Counted from the stretch's first letter, positions 1 through 6,690 are shown. The stretch: DNA of 12,764 nt from Candidatus Magasanikiibacteriota bacterium (GCA_003518365.1 DOYU01000020.1:225-12988); one strand, 5' to 3'. The notes: generated by a model from the letters alone, not told the origin. Numbers and translations are program-made.

Positions 1-131
1 AACGGTGATACCTCGTACTGCAGCACCCCATGCGTGTCCACATCCAGAATAAGATCATGCACATTCCCAAGCTCCATTCCAGATTCCGTCACAACCGGAA
101 GTTTCTTCAGTTGTTTATAGGAAATTCTCAT
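1..131 (-). CDS. PRC-barrel domain protein, N-terminal part (runs off the window)
   Basis: The minus strand opens with an ATG at 131 and stays open for 43 codons to the window edge. The start reads MRISYKQLKKLPVVTESGME, followed by LGNVHDLILDVDTHGVLQYE. The pattern 'lkkLpVvtesGmeLGkVhDlilDvdtg.v..yeV' is typical of the first half of a PRC-barrel (photosynthetic reaction centre H-chain/RimM-like beta barrel). Such stand-alone domains are often small cytoplasmic proteins of unknown partner. The start is preceded by the local AT-ATG context with no Shine-Dalgarno. The gene lies 48 bases downstream of yidC on the same strand and could be co-transcribed. The C-terminus is not visible, so length and any second domain are unknown. 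Confidence 0.7.
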   Translation of the reverse strand, partial: MRISYKQLKKLPVVTESGMELGNVHDLILDVDTHGVLQYEVSP

Positions 132-179
132 ATGCAACAATATTGTCGAAGCTGTTTATTGCTTATTGATTATTGTTTC

Positions 180-932
180 TTATTCTACCACTTCTCCTTC
201 TATGACCCCTTTTCCATTTGCACTGGTATCCTTTTTTCGGAAAATCCACATCTGCTCGAGGAGCATGAAGAGTGTAGAGAGGAACCAATACAGTGTCAAT
301 CCGCCAGGGAATGACATACCGATAAATAGCGTCATGAGTGGTAAAAAGTAAAGCATTTGCTTGTTCATCATGCTTGCCATGCTCTCGTCTTTTGCTGCGT
401 CTCCGACTTCTTTTGGCGGACGACGAGACTGCATCATGCGTGCCTGGAGGTACTGGGTACCGGCAGCGAGCACCGCGAGGACAATGCTGCGTTGTGACAA
501 GTCAAAGATCCCAAGTGACATAGGATCAATTGATCCTGGATTTGGGACAAACGAATAGAGCAAATGGAATGGCACCTCTCCAAAAAGTCCGCGCAATACA
601 TAGTAGAGCGCAATAAAAATAGGCAACTGAATCAACATCGGCAAGCACGATCCAAGTGGATTGACCTTATGCTCGCTGTATAATTTCATGGTTTCCTTCG
701 CAATGCGTTGCTGATCGCCTTTGAATTCCTTTTTCAACGCTTCTAATTTTGGCTGCATGTCTTGCAAATCTTTTTGCGCCTTGATGGATTTTGTCGTAAG
801 TGGATGCAGCGCAAGTTTTATCAAAATGGTGACAACAAGGATGATCACACCTACGTCTGGAATGAGATCATACAGACCCACAAACAAATTGAATATTGGC
901 TGATACAAGAGTGCGGTAAAAAATTCGGTCAT
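180..932 (-). CDS. yidC: YidC/Oxa1 family membrane protein insertase
   Basis: This 250-aa protein inserts and folds membrane proteins, alone or with the Sec translocon, in the cytoplasmic membrane. It has the conserved five-helix Oxa1 core. The first core helix (about 24-45) carries a lysine at residue 39 (ILIKLALHPLT), where the family has the positive charge of the hydrophilic groove. A charged cytoplasmic coiled hairpin follows (about 47-92, KAQKDLQDMQPKLEALKKEF). Further helices lie at about 95-117 (NPLGSCLPMLIQLPIFIALY), 147-167, 192-208 and 210-231 (FPGGLTLYWFLSTLF). The large periplasmic domain of proteobacterial YidC is absent, as in Gram-positive and CPR forms. The C-terminal tail is short and acidic, with no basic ribosome-binding extension. 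ATG at 932 is used; there is no Shine-Dalgarno. A sigma70-type promoter lies just upstream. No rnpA, rpmH or jag is visible nearby. Confidence 0.95.
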   Translation of the reverse strand: MTEFFTALLYQPIFNLFVGLYDLIPDVGVIILVVTILIKLALHPLTTKSIKAQKDLQDMQPKLEALKKEFKGDQQRIAKETMKLYSEHKVNPLGSCLPMLIQLPIFIALYYVLRGLFGEVPFHLLYSFVPNPGSIDPMSLGIFDLSQRSIVLAVLAAGTQYLQARMMQSRRPPKEVGDAAKDESMASMMNKQMLYFLPLMTLFIGMSFPGGLTLYWFLSTLFMLLEQMWIFRKKDTSANGKGVIEGEVVE

Positions 933-957
933 AAAAAGCTACTATGTTAACGTGGAC

Positions 958-986
958 AGTATAGCGGATCAACCATAAATAATCAA
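958..986 (-). promoter_or_regulatory. sigma70-type promoter for yidC
   Basis: On the minus strand TTGATT (986-981) is followed after exactly 17 bases by TATACT (963-958). The predicted start is near 951, giving a leader of about 18 bases before the yidC ATG. The leader contains no Shine-Dalgarno. Identified by eye; the optimal spacing and the 4/6 and 5/6 hexamer matches make it credible. Confidence 0.6.
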
Positions 987-1004
987 CAGGCAAATGCAGC
1001 GCAC

Positions 1005-1033
1005 TTGTCTTGCTTTTTTGCGTATGACATACT
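1005..1033 (+). promoter_or_regulatory. possible promoter for the DUF1428 gene
   Basis: TTGTCT (1005-1010), a 17-base spacer and CATACT (1028-1033), with a TG at 1025-1026 forming an extended -10. Each hexamer matches 4/6. The leader would be about 80 bases. A competing candidate is TATAAC at 1107-1112, which would give a leader of only a few bases but has no recognisable -35. Confidence 0.35.
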
Positions 1034-1124
1034 ATATGGGTATGAGTATATGAAACAAACACCATCCTCATCATACTAATATACACTATTATTCATTACA
1101 CCTATTTATAACACATACCCATAT
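1034..1124 (+). repeat. 11-bp inverted repeat across the DUF1428 leader
   Basis: ATATGGGTATG (1034-1044) is the exact reverse complement of CATACCCATAT (1114-1124). The right arm runs into the ATG start codon at 1123. The 69-base spacer is AT-rich. It could be a paired operator or an mRNA structure covering the start codon, or coincidence. Confidence 0.4.
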
Positions 1125-1497
1125 GCCAAAAAATACCACTCGGTACGTCGACGGATTTGTCCTCGTCGTCCCCAAAAAAAACGTTGAAGCGTACAAAAAA
1201 ATGGCAAAAATTGGAGCAAAGGTGTGGCTGAAGTACGGCGCGCTTGATTACAAAGAATGTATGCTTGATGACAAAAAACCAAAGTTTGTCACATTTACCT
1301 TCCCTATCATGACGAAGGCTAAACCAAGTGAGACGATCTGGTTTTCATTCATCACCTATCGTTCAAAAAAACATCGAGATCAAGTGAATGCAAAAGTCAT
1401 GAACGATCCATCCATGCAACCCGATGGTATGAAGGATATGCCTTTTGATATGAAACGCATGGCGTTTGGTGGTTTTACCGTTGAGGTGAGTAGCTAA
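1123..1497 (+). CDS. DUF1428 (YbaA-like) protein
   Basis: A 124-aa soluble protein matching the DUF1428 family, whose E. coli member is YbaA (about 117 aa). The family has a dimeric ferredoxin-like alpha/beta fold and no established function. Recognisable segments are RYVDGFVLVVPKKNVEAYKK at 7-26, a middle strand KFVTFTFP (54-61), the stretch ETIWFSFITYRSKKHRDQVN (70-89) and the C-terminal DGMKDMPFDMKRMAFGGF (101-118), the family's most recognisable block. There are no membrane segments and no signal peptide. The ATG at 1123 has AT before it and no Shine-Dalgarno. It is transcribed alone, divergent from yidC and convergent with nusA, and ends at a strong terminator 15 bases after its stop. 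In other bacteria the family is found sporadically, often with stress or transport genes, so context says little here. Confidence 0.88.
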   Translation: MPKNTTRYVDGFVLVVPKKNVEAYKKMAKIGAKVWLKYGALDYKECMLDDKKPKFVTFTFPIMTKAKPSETIWFSFITYRSKKHRDQVNAKVMNDPSMQPDGMKDMPFDMKRMAFGGFTVEVSS

Positions 1498-1511
1498 TAT
1501 TGCATCGTTCA

Positions 1512-1543
1512 AAAAAATACACCGCTCTCACGGTGTATTTTTT
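1512..1543. terminator. bidirectional intrinsic terminator between DUF1428 and nusA
   Basis: A-rich left arm plus ATACACCG (to 1524), a 6-base loop (1525-1530) and CGGTGTAT plus a T-run (1531-1543). This gives a 13-bp perfect stem flanked by A and T tracts, so it can end transcription from both the plus-strand DUF1428 gene and the minus-strand nusA gene, whose stop is at 1551. Confidence 0.9.
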
Positions 1544-1550
1544 ATGGACA

Positions 1551-2873
1551 TTATTTCTCTGCCGGTTCTTCAGCTTCCACTGGAGGTTCTTCGCTTGCAA
1601 TTTCTTCCTGTACCTCAGTTTCCTCAGAAACGTCGGCTACGTCAGCAACCGTATCACCCTCTTTTTCTGCTTCAAGTTTTTCTTTGATAGCGTCTTCATC
1701 GTCCTCGCTACTCACAGCTACTGCTTCTTCATTTCCATCCTCGACGACGGTAATGCGCCAGCCAGTGAGCTCAGCAGCAAGACGAACATTTTGACCGCCG
1801 CGACCAATTGCCAGTGAAAATTGATCTTGACCAACTGAAACCGCAGCTTCTTTTGTCTGATCATTGAGCTCTACACTTGCAACTTTTGCCGGGGAGAGTG
1901 CCTGTTTGATAAATTCCTTTGCATCGTCGCTCCACATGATGACGTCAATCTTTTCTCCACCTAGTTCATCAATAATAGTCGTGATACGACTGCCGCGCTG
2001 ACCAATACATGCGCCGATCGGATCAATAGAATTGTCCTCGGTAAAGACGGCTACTTTACTTCGGTTGCCCGGATCGCGTGCAATGGCTTTGATCTCAACA
2101 GATCCTTCATCAATTTCTGGGATTTCTTGTTCAAACACTGATTGAACCATTTTTGTACTCTTTCGAGACAATTCAATCTGAGGCCCACGTGGTCCCATCT
2201 CAATAGACATGATAAAGAATGGCAATCGAACTCCTGGACGATATTGCTCACGACGCACTTGTTCTTCTTCTTTCAGGACGCCAGTGATTTTTCCAAGATC
2301 AACAAGGACATTTCCACCACGATCTCGTTTGTGGACTGTCCCTTGGACAATTTGCCCAACTTGTTCTTTAAAATCTTCGAAGACATTGTCTCGTTCTGCT
2401 TCACGAATTTTTTGGATAATGACTTGCTTTGCTGTCATCGCTGCCATACGACCAAAATCGCCAGGCACCGTCTGTGTAATTTTCAATGTGTCCCCAAGTT
2501 TTGCGCTCTTTTCAATTTCTTTTGCCTCTTTGAGCATGATGTCTGTTTTTGGATTAAACTGTGGCAAATGCGCAGTTTCTTCTTCTGTCAATTCACGATA
2601 TGCTTCACGCGCTTTTTCTCTGAGCGCGGTGAGTTCTTCTTGTGCTTTTTCCAGCACTTCTTCATCCACATCTTCCACCACAATCTTTTCATCCCAGATA
2701 TCCATGTCACCAGTCTCGGCATCAAATTTCACCTGATAATTTCCAATTTTTGTTCCAAAATCTTTTCGGTATGCTGCCGCAAGCGCTATTTCGAGCGCTT
2801 CGAGGACTTCTTCGTATTCAAGTCCTTTTTCATCGGACAGGAATTGAATTGCTTTTGCGATTTCTGATGCCAT
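1551..2873 (-). CDS. nusA: transcription termination/antitermination factor NusA
   Basis: A 440-aa RNA polymerase-associated factor that modulates pausing, termination and antitermination. The N-terminal polymerase-binding domain covers about 1-165, including FGRMAAMTAKQVIIQKIREA (140-159). An S1 RNA-binding domain (about 172-237) has GQIVQGTVHKRDRGGNVLVD. Two KH domains follow: KH1 with GACIGQRGSRI (287-297) and KH2 with AIGRGGQNVRLAAELTGW (355-372). The E. coli C-terminal acidic repeats are absent. Instead there is a roughly 60-residue low-complexity Glu/Asp/Ala/Val tail. The N-terminal domain carries an extra charged helical stretch of about 40 residues (about 70-112). The start is ATG at 2873 with T at -1 and no Shine-Dalgarno. 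The usual neighbours rimP and infB are not present. A promoter and a terminator-like hairpin in the leader suggest attenuation. Confidence 0.96.
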   Translation of the reverse strand: MASEIAKAIQFLSDEKGLEYEEVLEALEIALAAAYRKDFGTKIGNYQVKFDAETGDMDIWDEKIVVEDVDEEVLEKAQEELTALREKAREAYRELTEEETAHLPQFNPKTDIMLKEAKEIEKSAKLGDTLKITQTVPGDFGRMAAMTAKQVIIQKIREAERDNVFEDFKEQVGQIVQGTVHKRDRGGNVLVDLGKITGVLKEEEQVRREQYRPGVRLPFFIMSIEMGPRGPQIELSRKSTKMVQSVFEQEIPEIDEGSVEIKAIARDPGNRSKVAVFTEDNSIDPIGACIGQRGSRITTIIDELGGEKIDVIMWSDDAKEFIKQALSPAKVASVELNDQTKEAAVSVGQDQFSLAIGRGGQNVRLAAELTGWRITVVEDGNEEAVAVSSEDDEDAIKEKLEAEKEGDTVADVADVSEETEVQEEIASEEPPVEAEEPAEK

Positions 2874-2947
2874 AGAGTGGGTAATTAATTAATTGGATAA
2901 TTCGTTTATGAGTAAAATTTTGCTATGTTAAGCTATATTTTTTGTAT

Positions 2948-2973
2948 AAAAAAAGCAGCTTTTATAAGCTACT
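2948..2973 (-). terminator. terminator-like hairpin in the nusA leader (possible attenuator)
   Basis: Read on the minus strand: AGTAGCTT (2973-2966), loop ATAA, AAGCTGCT (2961-2954), then six T (2953-2948). The stem is 8 bp with one G-U wobble, which forms only in minus-strand RNA. The plus strand would have an A-C mismatch. It lies between the nusA promoter and the nusA start codon, so it may be a leader attenuator, or simply end read-through from yraN. Confidence 0.6.
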
Positions 2974-2984
2974 GAGGTGTACAT

Positions 2985-3013
2985 ACAATAGCACATTTGA
3001 GAGAATTTGTCAA
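2985..3013 (-). promoter_or_regulatory. sigma70 promoter upstream of nusA
   Basis: Consensus TTGACA (3013-3008), a 17-base spacer and TATTGT (2990-2985) on the minus strand. The predicted start near 2978 lies about five bases before the leader hairpin and about 105 bases before the nusA ATG. The -35 box lies ten bases past the yraN stop codon. A second, much weaker candidate (TTAACA-17-TAAACG) lies after the hairpin. Confidence 0.65.
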
Positions 3014-3023
3014 GAGCAAATCA

Positions 3024-3404
3024 TTATATTGGTATCTCATAGTGCTTCACATCTTTCAATCCTTTTGGCGACCCATAAATACTGACTTGCTCAAACTGGA
3101 TGGCCGTCGTTTCTCGATTGATGTTATGACGAAGACAATAGGCGATCGCTGCTTGCTTTATATTCCCCAATTTTTCCTTTCCCGTCGCACGCTCAGCGCT
3201 CCCCTGCTCCCCACCACGTGTTTTTACTTCAATAAAACAAAGTGTATTCCCAAAATACGGCTTCCCATGCCAGGCAATAATGTCTATTTCTCCTTCGCGG
3301 ATTTCAAAATTACGATCAACAATATCGTAGCCCTTGTCCCGGAGCATCCGAACAGCAATCTCTTCTCCCCACGCTCCGATTTCTTGTTTTTTTGTCTGTG
3401 ACAT
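3024..3404 (-). CDS. YraN/UPF0102 family endonuclease-like protein
   Basis: A 126-aa protein of the UPF0102 (YraN) family, a PD-(D/E)XK nuclease-like fold related to Holliday-junction resolvases. The cellular role is not settled. The N-terminal helix has the family pattern G.WGEE.A...L...GY.I..RN (10-32). The putative active site is intact: E14, E39 and D41 in GEIDIIAW (38-45), and E59/K61 in FIEVKTR (57-63). Length is normal for the family (about 120). ATG at 3404 is the only reasonable start because the conserved WGEE follows at residue 12. A strong AGGAGG lies upstream but is only two bases from the ATG, closer than a normal Shine-Dalgarno, so its use is doubtful. It ends ten bases before the nusA promoter. 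Confidence 0.9.
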   Translation of the reverse strand: MSQTKKQEIGAWGEEIAVRMLRDKGYDIVDRNFEIREGEIDIIAWHGKPYFGNTLCFIEVKTRGGEQGSAERATGKEKLGNIKQAAIAYCLRHNINRETTAIQFEQVSIYGSPKGLKDVKHYEIPI

Positions 3405-3418
3405 ACCCTCCTATTTGT

Positions 3419-3453
3419 GAATATAGAATGCAGAATGTTGAATGTAGAATAGA
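3419..3453 (+). repeat. five tandem degenerate heptads (GAAT+3)
   Basis: Consecutive 7-base units GAATATA, GAATGCA, GAATGTT, GAATGTA and GAATAGA fill the gap upstream of yraN, followed by looser GAA-rich sequence to about 3466. A small inverted pair GTGACAA/TTGTCAC (3467-3473/3482-3488) lies next to it. The rest of the 3405-3518 gap shows nothing else that I recognise. Confidence 0.65.
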
Positions 3454-3518
3454 GAAGAAGAATGGTGTGACAATCTCTCGCTTGTCACTCCTCACGTTTC
3501 AAATCTGTTCTCTGTTCA

Positions 3519-4070
3519 CTATTCGTGCTTATACAACACTACCCCACGATGATATCGCCCCATATCAAATTCTTCTTGAACAACAAAGCGATGCGCACGT
3601 GCCCACGCCTCTATATCTGAAAAATCAATAAACTGCCCTTCTTTCGGTCCAAAAACCAACCCTTTTTTTACCCAGTCAACGATGACGAGACGTGCTTTAT
3701 CTTTTAAGAGTCTATTCACTTCATCAAGTACGGTGTGGCGTTCCTTCACATGGACGAGCGTATTCACGAGAAATGCCACATCTAAACTATGCGATGGAAT
3801 AGCGGTATGCCCCTTCTTTTCGATATCAGACCAAACACTGTGTACATTGAGGAGGCTATTACTCTTTGCACGCTGTTCTATCTGCATGAGGACATCTTTT
3901 AAAATATCTACAGCATATATGATGCCTCTCTCTCCAAGAATTTTTGCACACGGAAATATAATGTGACCAGTTTGGCCGCAGCCAAAATCAGCGACATGCA
4001 TCCCAGGCTGAATGCGCGCTTTTTCAAAAAGAATTTGTGGGTCTACCATTTGATTTCCTGAGTGATACAT
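3519..4070 (-). CDS. class I SAM-dependent methyltransferase (UbiE/Methyltransf_11-like)
   Basis: A Rossmann-fold methyltransferase of about 183 aa, substrate unknown. Motif I is VADFGCGQTGH (26-36, counted from the chosen start). An acidic residue follows in IYAVDILKDVL (51-61), then SLDVAFLVNTLVHVKER in the motif IV region, and the Methyltransf_11-type VNRLLKDKARLVIVDW. The protein closes with FVVQEEFDMGRYHRGVVLYK, a usual final strand. The frame stays open to 4217, but the first 49 codons would run through an inverted repeat (4102-4169) and into the upstream gene. I therefore place the start at the ATG at 4070, which also fits the local T-before-ATG rule. ATG at 4088 (residue 44 of the long frame) is the alternative. 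It has no clear functional partner here. Confidence 0.85.
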   Translation of the reverse strand: MYHSGNQMVDPQILFEKARIQPGMHVADFGCGQTGHIIFPCAKILGERGIIYAVDILKDVLMQIEQRAKSNSLLNVHSVWSDIEKKGHTAIPSHSLDVAFLVNTLVHVKERHTVLDEVNRLLKDKARLVIVDWVKKGLVFGPKEGQFIDFSDIEAWARAHRFVVQEEFDMGRYHRGVVLYKHE

Positions 4071-4101
4071 AGTATGGCGATAAAACATTGCTGGCGCAAT
4101 A

Positions 4102-4169
4102 TACATTCGAATTACGAAGGTTGCGAATGTACGAATTCGAATATTCGAGTCATTCGTAATTCGAATGTA
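4102..4169. repeat. 68-bp ATTCG-rich inverted-repeat element
   Basis: The ends form a perfect 17-bp inverted repeat: TACATTCGAATTACGAA at 4102-4118 and its reverse complement at 4153-4169. The centre holds a perfect 12-bp palindrome TCGAATATTCGA (4137-4148). The whole element is built from variants of GAATTCG/ATTCG. It lies directly after the stop of the small membrane protein gene and before the methyltransferase start. There is no T-tract on either side, so it is not a standard terminator. Confidence 0.8.
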
Positions 4170-4176
4170 AAAATAT

Positions 4177-4428
4177 CTAGCTGGCAAACCCCGTAAACAA
4201 TTTCCCAAATATACCAAGCAAAATATTATCCATCAAACCGGCCATTGAAAGCAATGAAAAAAGAATAATAACAAGCCCAATAAGTTTATAGAACAGACGA
4301 GATCCTCCACTTGAGCCGAGATGTTCTTCTGCCCAACCATACGTTCCAAAATTCTGAACAATCCATTCAGATTTTATGACAATGCTGGCACCAAGGGCAA
4401 CACCGAGAAGTCCATAGATAAAATTCAT
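4177..4428 (-). CDS. small conserved-looking membrane protein, function unknown
   Basis: An 83-aa protein with two hydrophobic segments, about 1-19 (MNFIYGLLGVALGASIVIK) and about 46-75 (FYKLIGLVIILFSLLSMAGL and onward). They are joined by a hydrophilic loop EWIVQNFGTYGWAEEHLGSS that contains aromatic and acidic residues. I do not recognise a named family. Similar two-helix proteins occur as uncharacterised proteins in CPR genomes, from memory only. The start ATG at 4428 has AT-ATG context. The gene begins 12 bases after the pgl stop codon, so it is probably the last gene of the zwf-pgl transcript. It ends eight bases before the inverted-repeat element. Confidence 0.75.
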   Translation of the reverse strand: MNFIYGLLGVALGASIVIKSEWIVQNFGTYGWAEEHLGSSGGSRLFYKLIGLVIILFSLLSMAGLMDNILLGIFGKLFTGFAS

Positions 4429-4440
4429 ATGTTACAGGTA

Positions 4441-5115
4441 TTATACTGCAAAATGCACAGTCACATCGCTATGCGATTGCAACATGTGCGCTGGAAATGC
4501 GTCACGTCTTTTCTGCGGATTTTGGAGTTCTTCGTACACAGCACGCTTATCTTCTCCACGTAAGAGTATCAGAATTTTCTTTGCTTGCAAAATAACTTTG
4601 GCTCCGAGGGTCAATCTATCATAGACAAAATGATGTATTGTCGTCGTATGGAGGACGGTATGATCCATATCTTGTAACGATGGTGTATAGGGGAAAAGTG
4701 ATGCAATATGACCATCTGTCCCAACACCTAACACCATCAGATCGAACACCAAGTCTGGCACAATAGAGAGTGCATGTTTATATGCGAGGATCGCCTCGCC
4801 CAAAGGCTTCGTCGTATCAAAAAAAGAAACTCCTGCCCATTCTTTCTCGTGAAATTTCACAAGCTTCTTATGAATCATGCACGCATTTGCATCAGGATGA
4901 TGTGACGGCACATATCGTTCATCTACTTCAAACAAAAATATTTTTTCTGCTGCAGTGGACGATAGTTGACAGGCAAATGCTTCATACACTGACATGGGTG
5001 TCTTTCCACCAGAGAGGGCTATATACCTATATGTGTCCCCCTCAATAGCATCATGCATAGAGGCAGCACTCTTGCTGACAAATTGCTCGTTGGTGTCGAA
5101 AGTATGAAATTCCAT
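4441..5115 (-). CDS. pgl: 6-phosphogluconolactonase
   Basis: Hydrolyses 6-phosphogluconolactone to 6-phosphogluconate, the second step of the oxidative pentose phosphate pathway, in the cytoplasm. The 224-aa protein has the SOL/DevB-type isomerase-like fold. Recognisable motifs are ALSGGKTPMSVYEAF (33-47), FEVDERYVPSHHPDAN (62-77) and VLGVGTDGHIASLFPYTP (128-145), the last holding the family's catalytic histidine region. The frame continues upstream to a TTG at 5130, but ATG at 5115 is preferred. It has the AT-ATG context seen elsewhere and leaves 20 bases after zwf. It sits directly downstream of zwf, as in many operons. In some bacteria Zwf and Pgl are fused; here they are separate. Confidence 0.95.
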   Translation of the reverse strand: MEFHTFDTNEQFVSKSAASMHDAIEGDTYRYIALSGGKTPMSVYEAFACQLSSTAAEKIFLFEVDERYVPSHHPDANACMIHKKLVKFHEKEWAGVSFFDTTKPLGEAILAYKHALSIVPDLVFDLMVLGVGTDGHIASLFPYTPSLQDMDHTVLHTTTIHHFVYDRLTLGAKVILQAKKILILLRGEDKRAVYEELQNPQKRRDAFPAHMLQSHSDVTVHFAV

Positions 5116-5135
5116 ATACGTCCAGATCAATCAAG

Positions 5136-6566
5136 TCAAGAATGAAGGTCGTACCAGGCATATCCATCCATACTCACAAGGCCGTGCTGTCCTTTTGGTC
5201 CCGTGCTCATACATTCATAGAGCGCGAGACGAACTTTTTGCTTTCGCATGGTGTCATGGATATCATCGATCACATGCCATGCTGCCAATACTTCTGCAAA
5301 ACTCACAAAGTGCATGTGATTTTTTTCTAATACATCAAGGAGGAGTGTCGCATGCTCTGACAGGCAACCGTCCATATCGCACGCAATAGAATCTGATGTC
5401 GTGAGTTGCTGATAGCTTTCAAGATCTTCTTGTTTATTCATAAGTGTCACACTCACTTTTTCGTCTGGTGCAATGTCAAAAATAAGTCGATTGGGTTCTT
5501 CGTCTGATTCTTGAAAGTGAAACTTTTTTAACTCAACAACAATGTATGTATGATCCTCATGCAATTTCTTTCCCGTCCGAATATAAATTGGCACCTGGTA
5601 CCAATCTTCCCTATTTAGATACAATCGAACTGCTGCAAATGTCTCAATACGTGATCCGCGCGCAACACCATGTTCTTTTGTGTATCCTCTATACTGTCCC
5701 AAAACAACATTGTCATCCTCCTGACCACATCCAAGGGCAGATAGAACTGACAGTCTCTCACGTTGCAGACTATGTGCTGTTTTTGTGACAGGGATATCCA
5801 TCGTTGTCAATGCGAGGAGCTGAAGCAGATGCGACTGAATCATATCTTTCACAATACCAACCGCATCAAAATAGCCAGCACGCTCCTCAACACCTTTTGT
5901 TTCAAATTTGGTGATTTGAATATTTGAAATTTCTTTTCCCTGCATCATGTGCGAGAGCACACGATTACCATGACGTAAATTCAACATACTCCGGACAACA
6001 TTCTTTCCAAGATAGTGATCAAGAAGAAACAGTTGATCTTCACGAAAATACTGGGATACAAAATGAAACAATTCTGTTGCCGTTGTGCTACTCGTGCCAA
6101 ATGGCTTTTCGAGTATCAGACGGATATCATCTCGTTTTGAAGACCGAGATAACGCAAGATTGCGAATAATATGTTGAAACATGTCGGGTGGGACAGAAAA
6201 ATATGCAAGATGGGCAACCTGTTTCTTTTTTTCAGCAAGGATTTTTATGAATGCCTGATATTTTTCAAAATCAACTAGGTCAGTATATTGACCAGGAAAA
6301 TAATGAATATGATTCAAAAGTTCTGTAAGAATTTTTTTTGCCGTTCCCTTGCCATATTTTTGAACCACGGCATCGGTTACTTCTGCATGAAATTCTTTTT
6401 TTGTCATCTTCGTCCGTGCATATCCCACGATCCAAAAATCCTTTGGCATTCTGCCATGAGCAAGCATTTCATACAGCGCAGGAAAAATCTTGAGCTTAGC
6501 CAATTCACCTGACGCTCCGAAAATAGTCAGAACAAATGATTGAGTTGTCTTTTTTTTGACAGGCAT
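5136..6566 (-). CDS. zwf: glucose-6-phosphate 1-dehydrogenase
   Basis: Oxidises glucose 6-phosphate to 6-phosphogluconolactone with reduction of NADP+, the entry step of the oxidative pentose phosphate pathway. The 476-aa length is normal. The coenzyme loop is IFGASGELAKLKIFPALYEM (15-34), with Glu where most members have Asp in GASGDLA. LEKPFGTS (152-159) and the active-site LLDHYLGKNVVRSMLNLR (181-198) are present. The region GYFDAVGIVKDMIQSHLLQL matches the second conserved His segment, and YIRTGKKLHEDHT matches the C-terminal substrate region. The frame is open to a TTG at 6596, but ATG at 6566 (MPVKKK, ten residues before the coenzyme strand) is the natural start. Neighbours are pgl downstream and, beyond an inserted cassette, gnd and the isomerase upstream. 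Confidence 0.96.
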   Translation of the reverse strand: MPVKKKTTQSFVLTIFGASGELAKLKIFPALYEMLAHGRMPKDFWIVGYARTKMTKKEFHAEVTDAVVQKYGKGTAKKILTELLNHIHYFPGQYTDLVDFEKYQAFIKILAEKKKQVAHLAYFSVPPDMFQHIIRNLALSRSSKRDDIRLILEKPFGTSSTTATELFHFVSQYFREDQLFLLDHYLGKNVVRSMLNLRHGNRVLSHMMQGKEISNIQITKFETKGVEERAGYFDAVGIVKDMIQSHLLQLLALTTMDIPVTKTAHSLQRERLSVLSALGCGQEDDNVVLGQYRGYTKEHGVARGSRIETFAAVRLYLNREDWYQVPIYIRTGKKLHEDHTYIVVELKKFHFQESDEEPNRLIFDIAPDEKVSVTLMNKQEDLESYQQLTTSDSIACDMDGCLSEHATLLLDVLEKNHMHFVSFAEVLAAWHVIDDIHDTMRKQKVRLALYECMSTGPKGQHGLVSMDGYAWYDLHS

Positions 6567-6612
6567 ACCATTCCAGAATGTAGATTTTGATTTCAAAATA
6601 TTGGATAGTAAA

Positions 6613-6621
6613 AGTATAGCA
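6613..6621 (-). promoter_or_regulatory. extended -10 promoter for zwf-pgl
   Basis: On the minus strand TGC-TATACT (6621-6613) is an extended -10 element; no convincing -35 is seen at 17 bases. A start near 6606 gives a leader of about 40 bases before the zwf ATG. If used, zwf and pgl are transcribed independently of gnd. Confidence 0.5.
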
Positions 6622-6649
6622 AATTTTTTGGGATTGCTCTATACGTACA

Positions 6650-6690
6650 GCAGGGTAAGCAGAGTAAGCTTGTAAGCAGAATAAGCTATA
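6650..6690 (+). repeat. GCAGAGTAA-type repeat, left copy flanking the inserted gene
   Basis: A run of related units: GCAGGGTAA, GCAGAGTAA, GCTTGTAA, GCAGAATAA, GCTATA. The 30-base part 6659-6688 is the inverted copy of 7418-7447 with 28 of 30 positions identical. The two differences are a G/A swap between the two half-units. Its right end abuts the -35 box of the cassette promoter. Confidence 0.8.

Noticed and set aside
868..1086. Minus-strand 72-codon frame upstream of yidC
   Set aside because: It overlaps the yidC start in another frame, contains the promoter, and its translation is of low quality.
2142..2867. A 241-codon plus-strand frame opposite nusA
   Set aside because: Antisense to a well-conserved gene; the translation is Phe/Cys/His-rich with no family likeness and no start signals.
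3467..3488. Hairpin GTGACAA/TTGTCAC after the heptad repeats as a terminator
   Set aside because: A 7-bp stem with an 8-base loop and no T-run on either strand; too weak.
4071..4217. N-terminal extension of the methyltransferase to 4217
   Set aside because: It would read through the ATTCG inverted repeat and overlap the end of the upstream gene; the methyltransferase fold does not need it.
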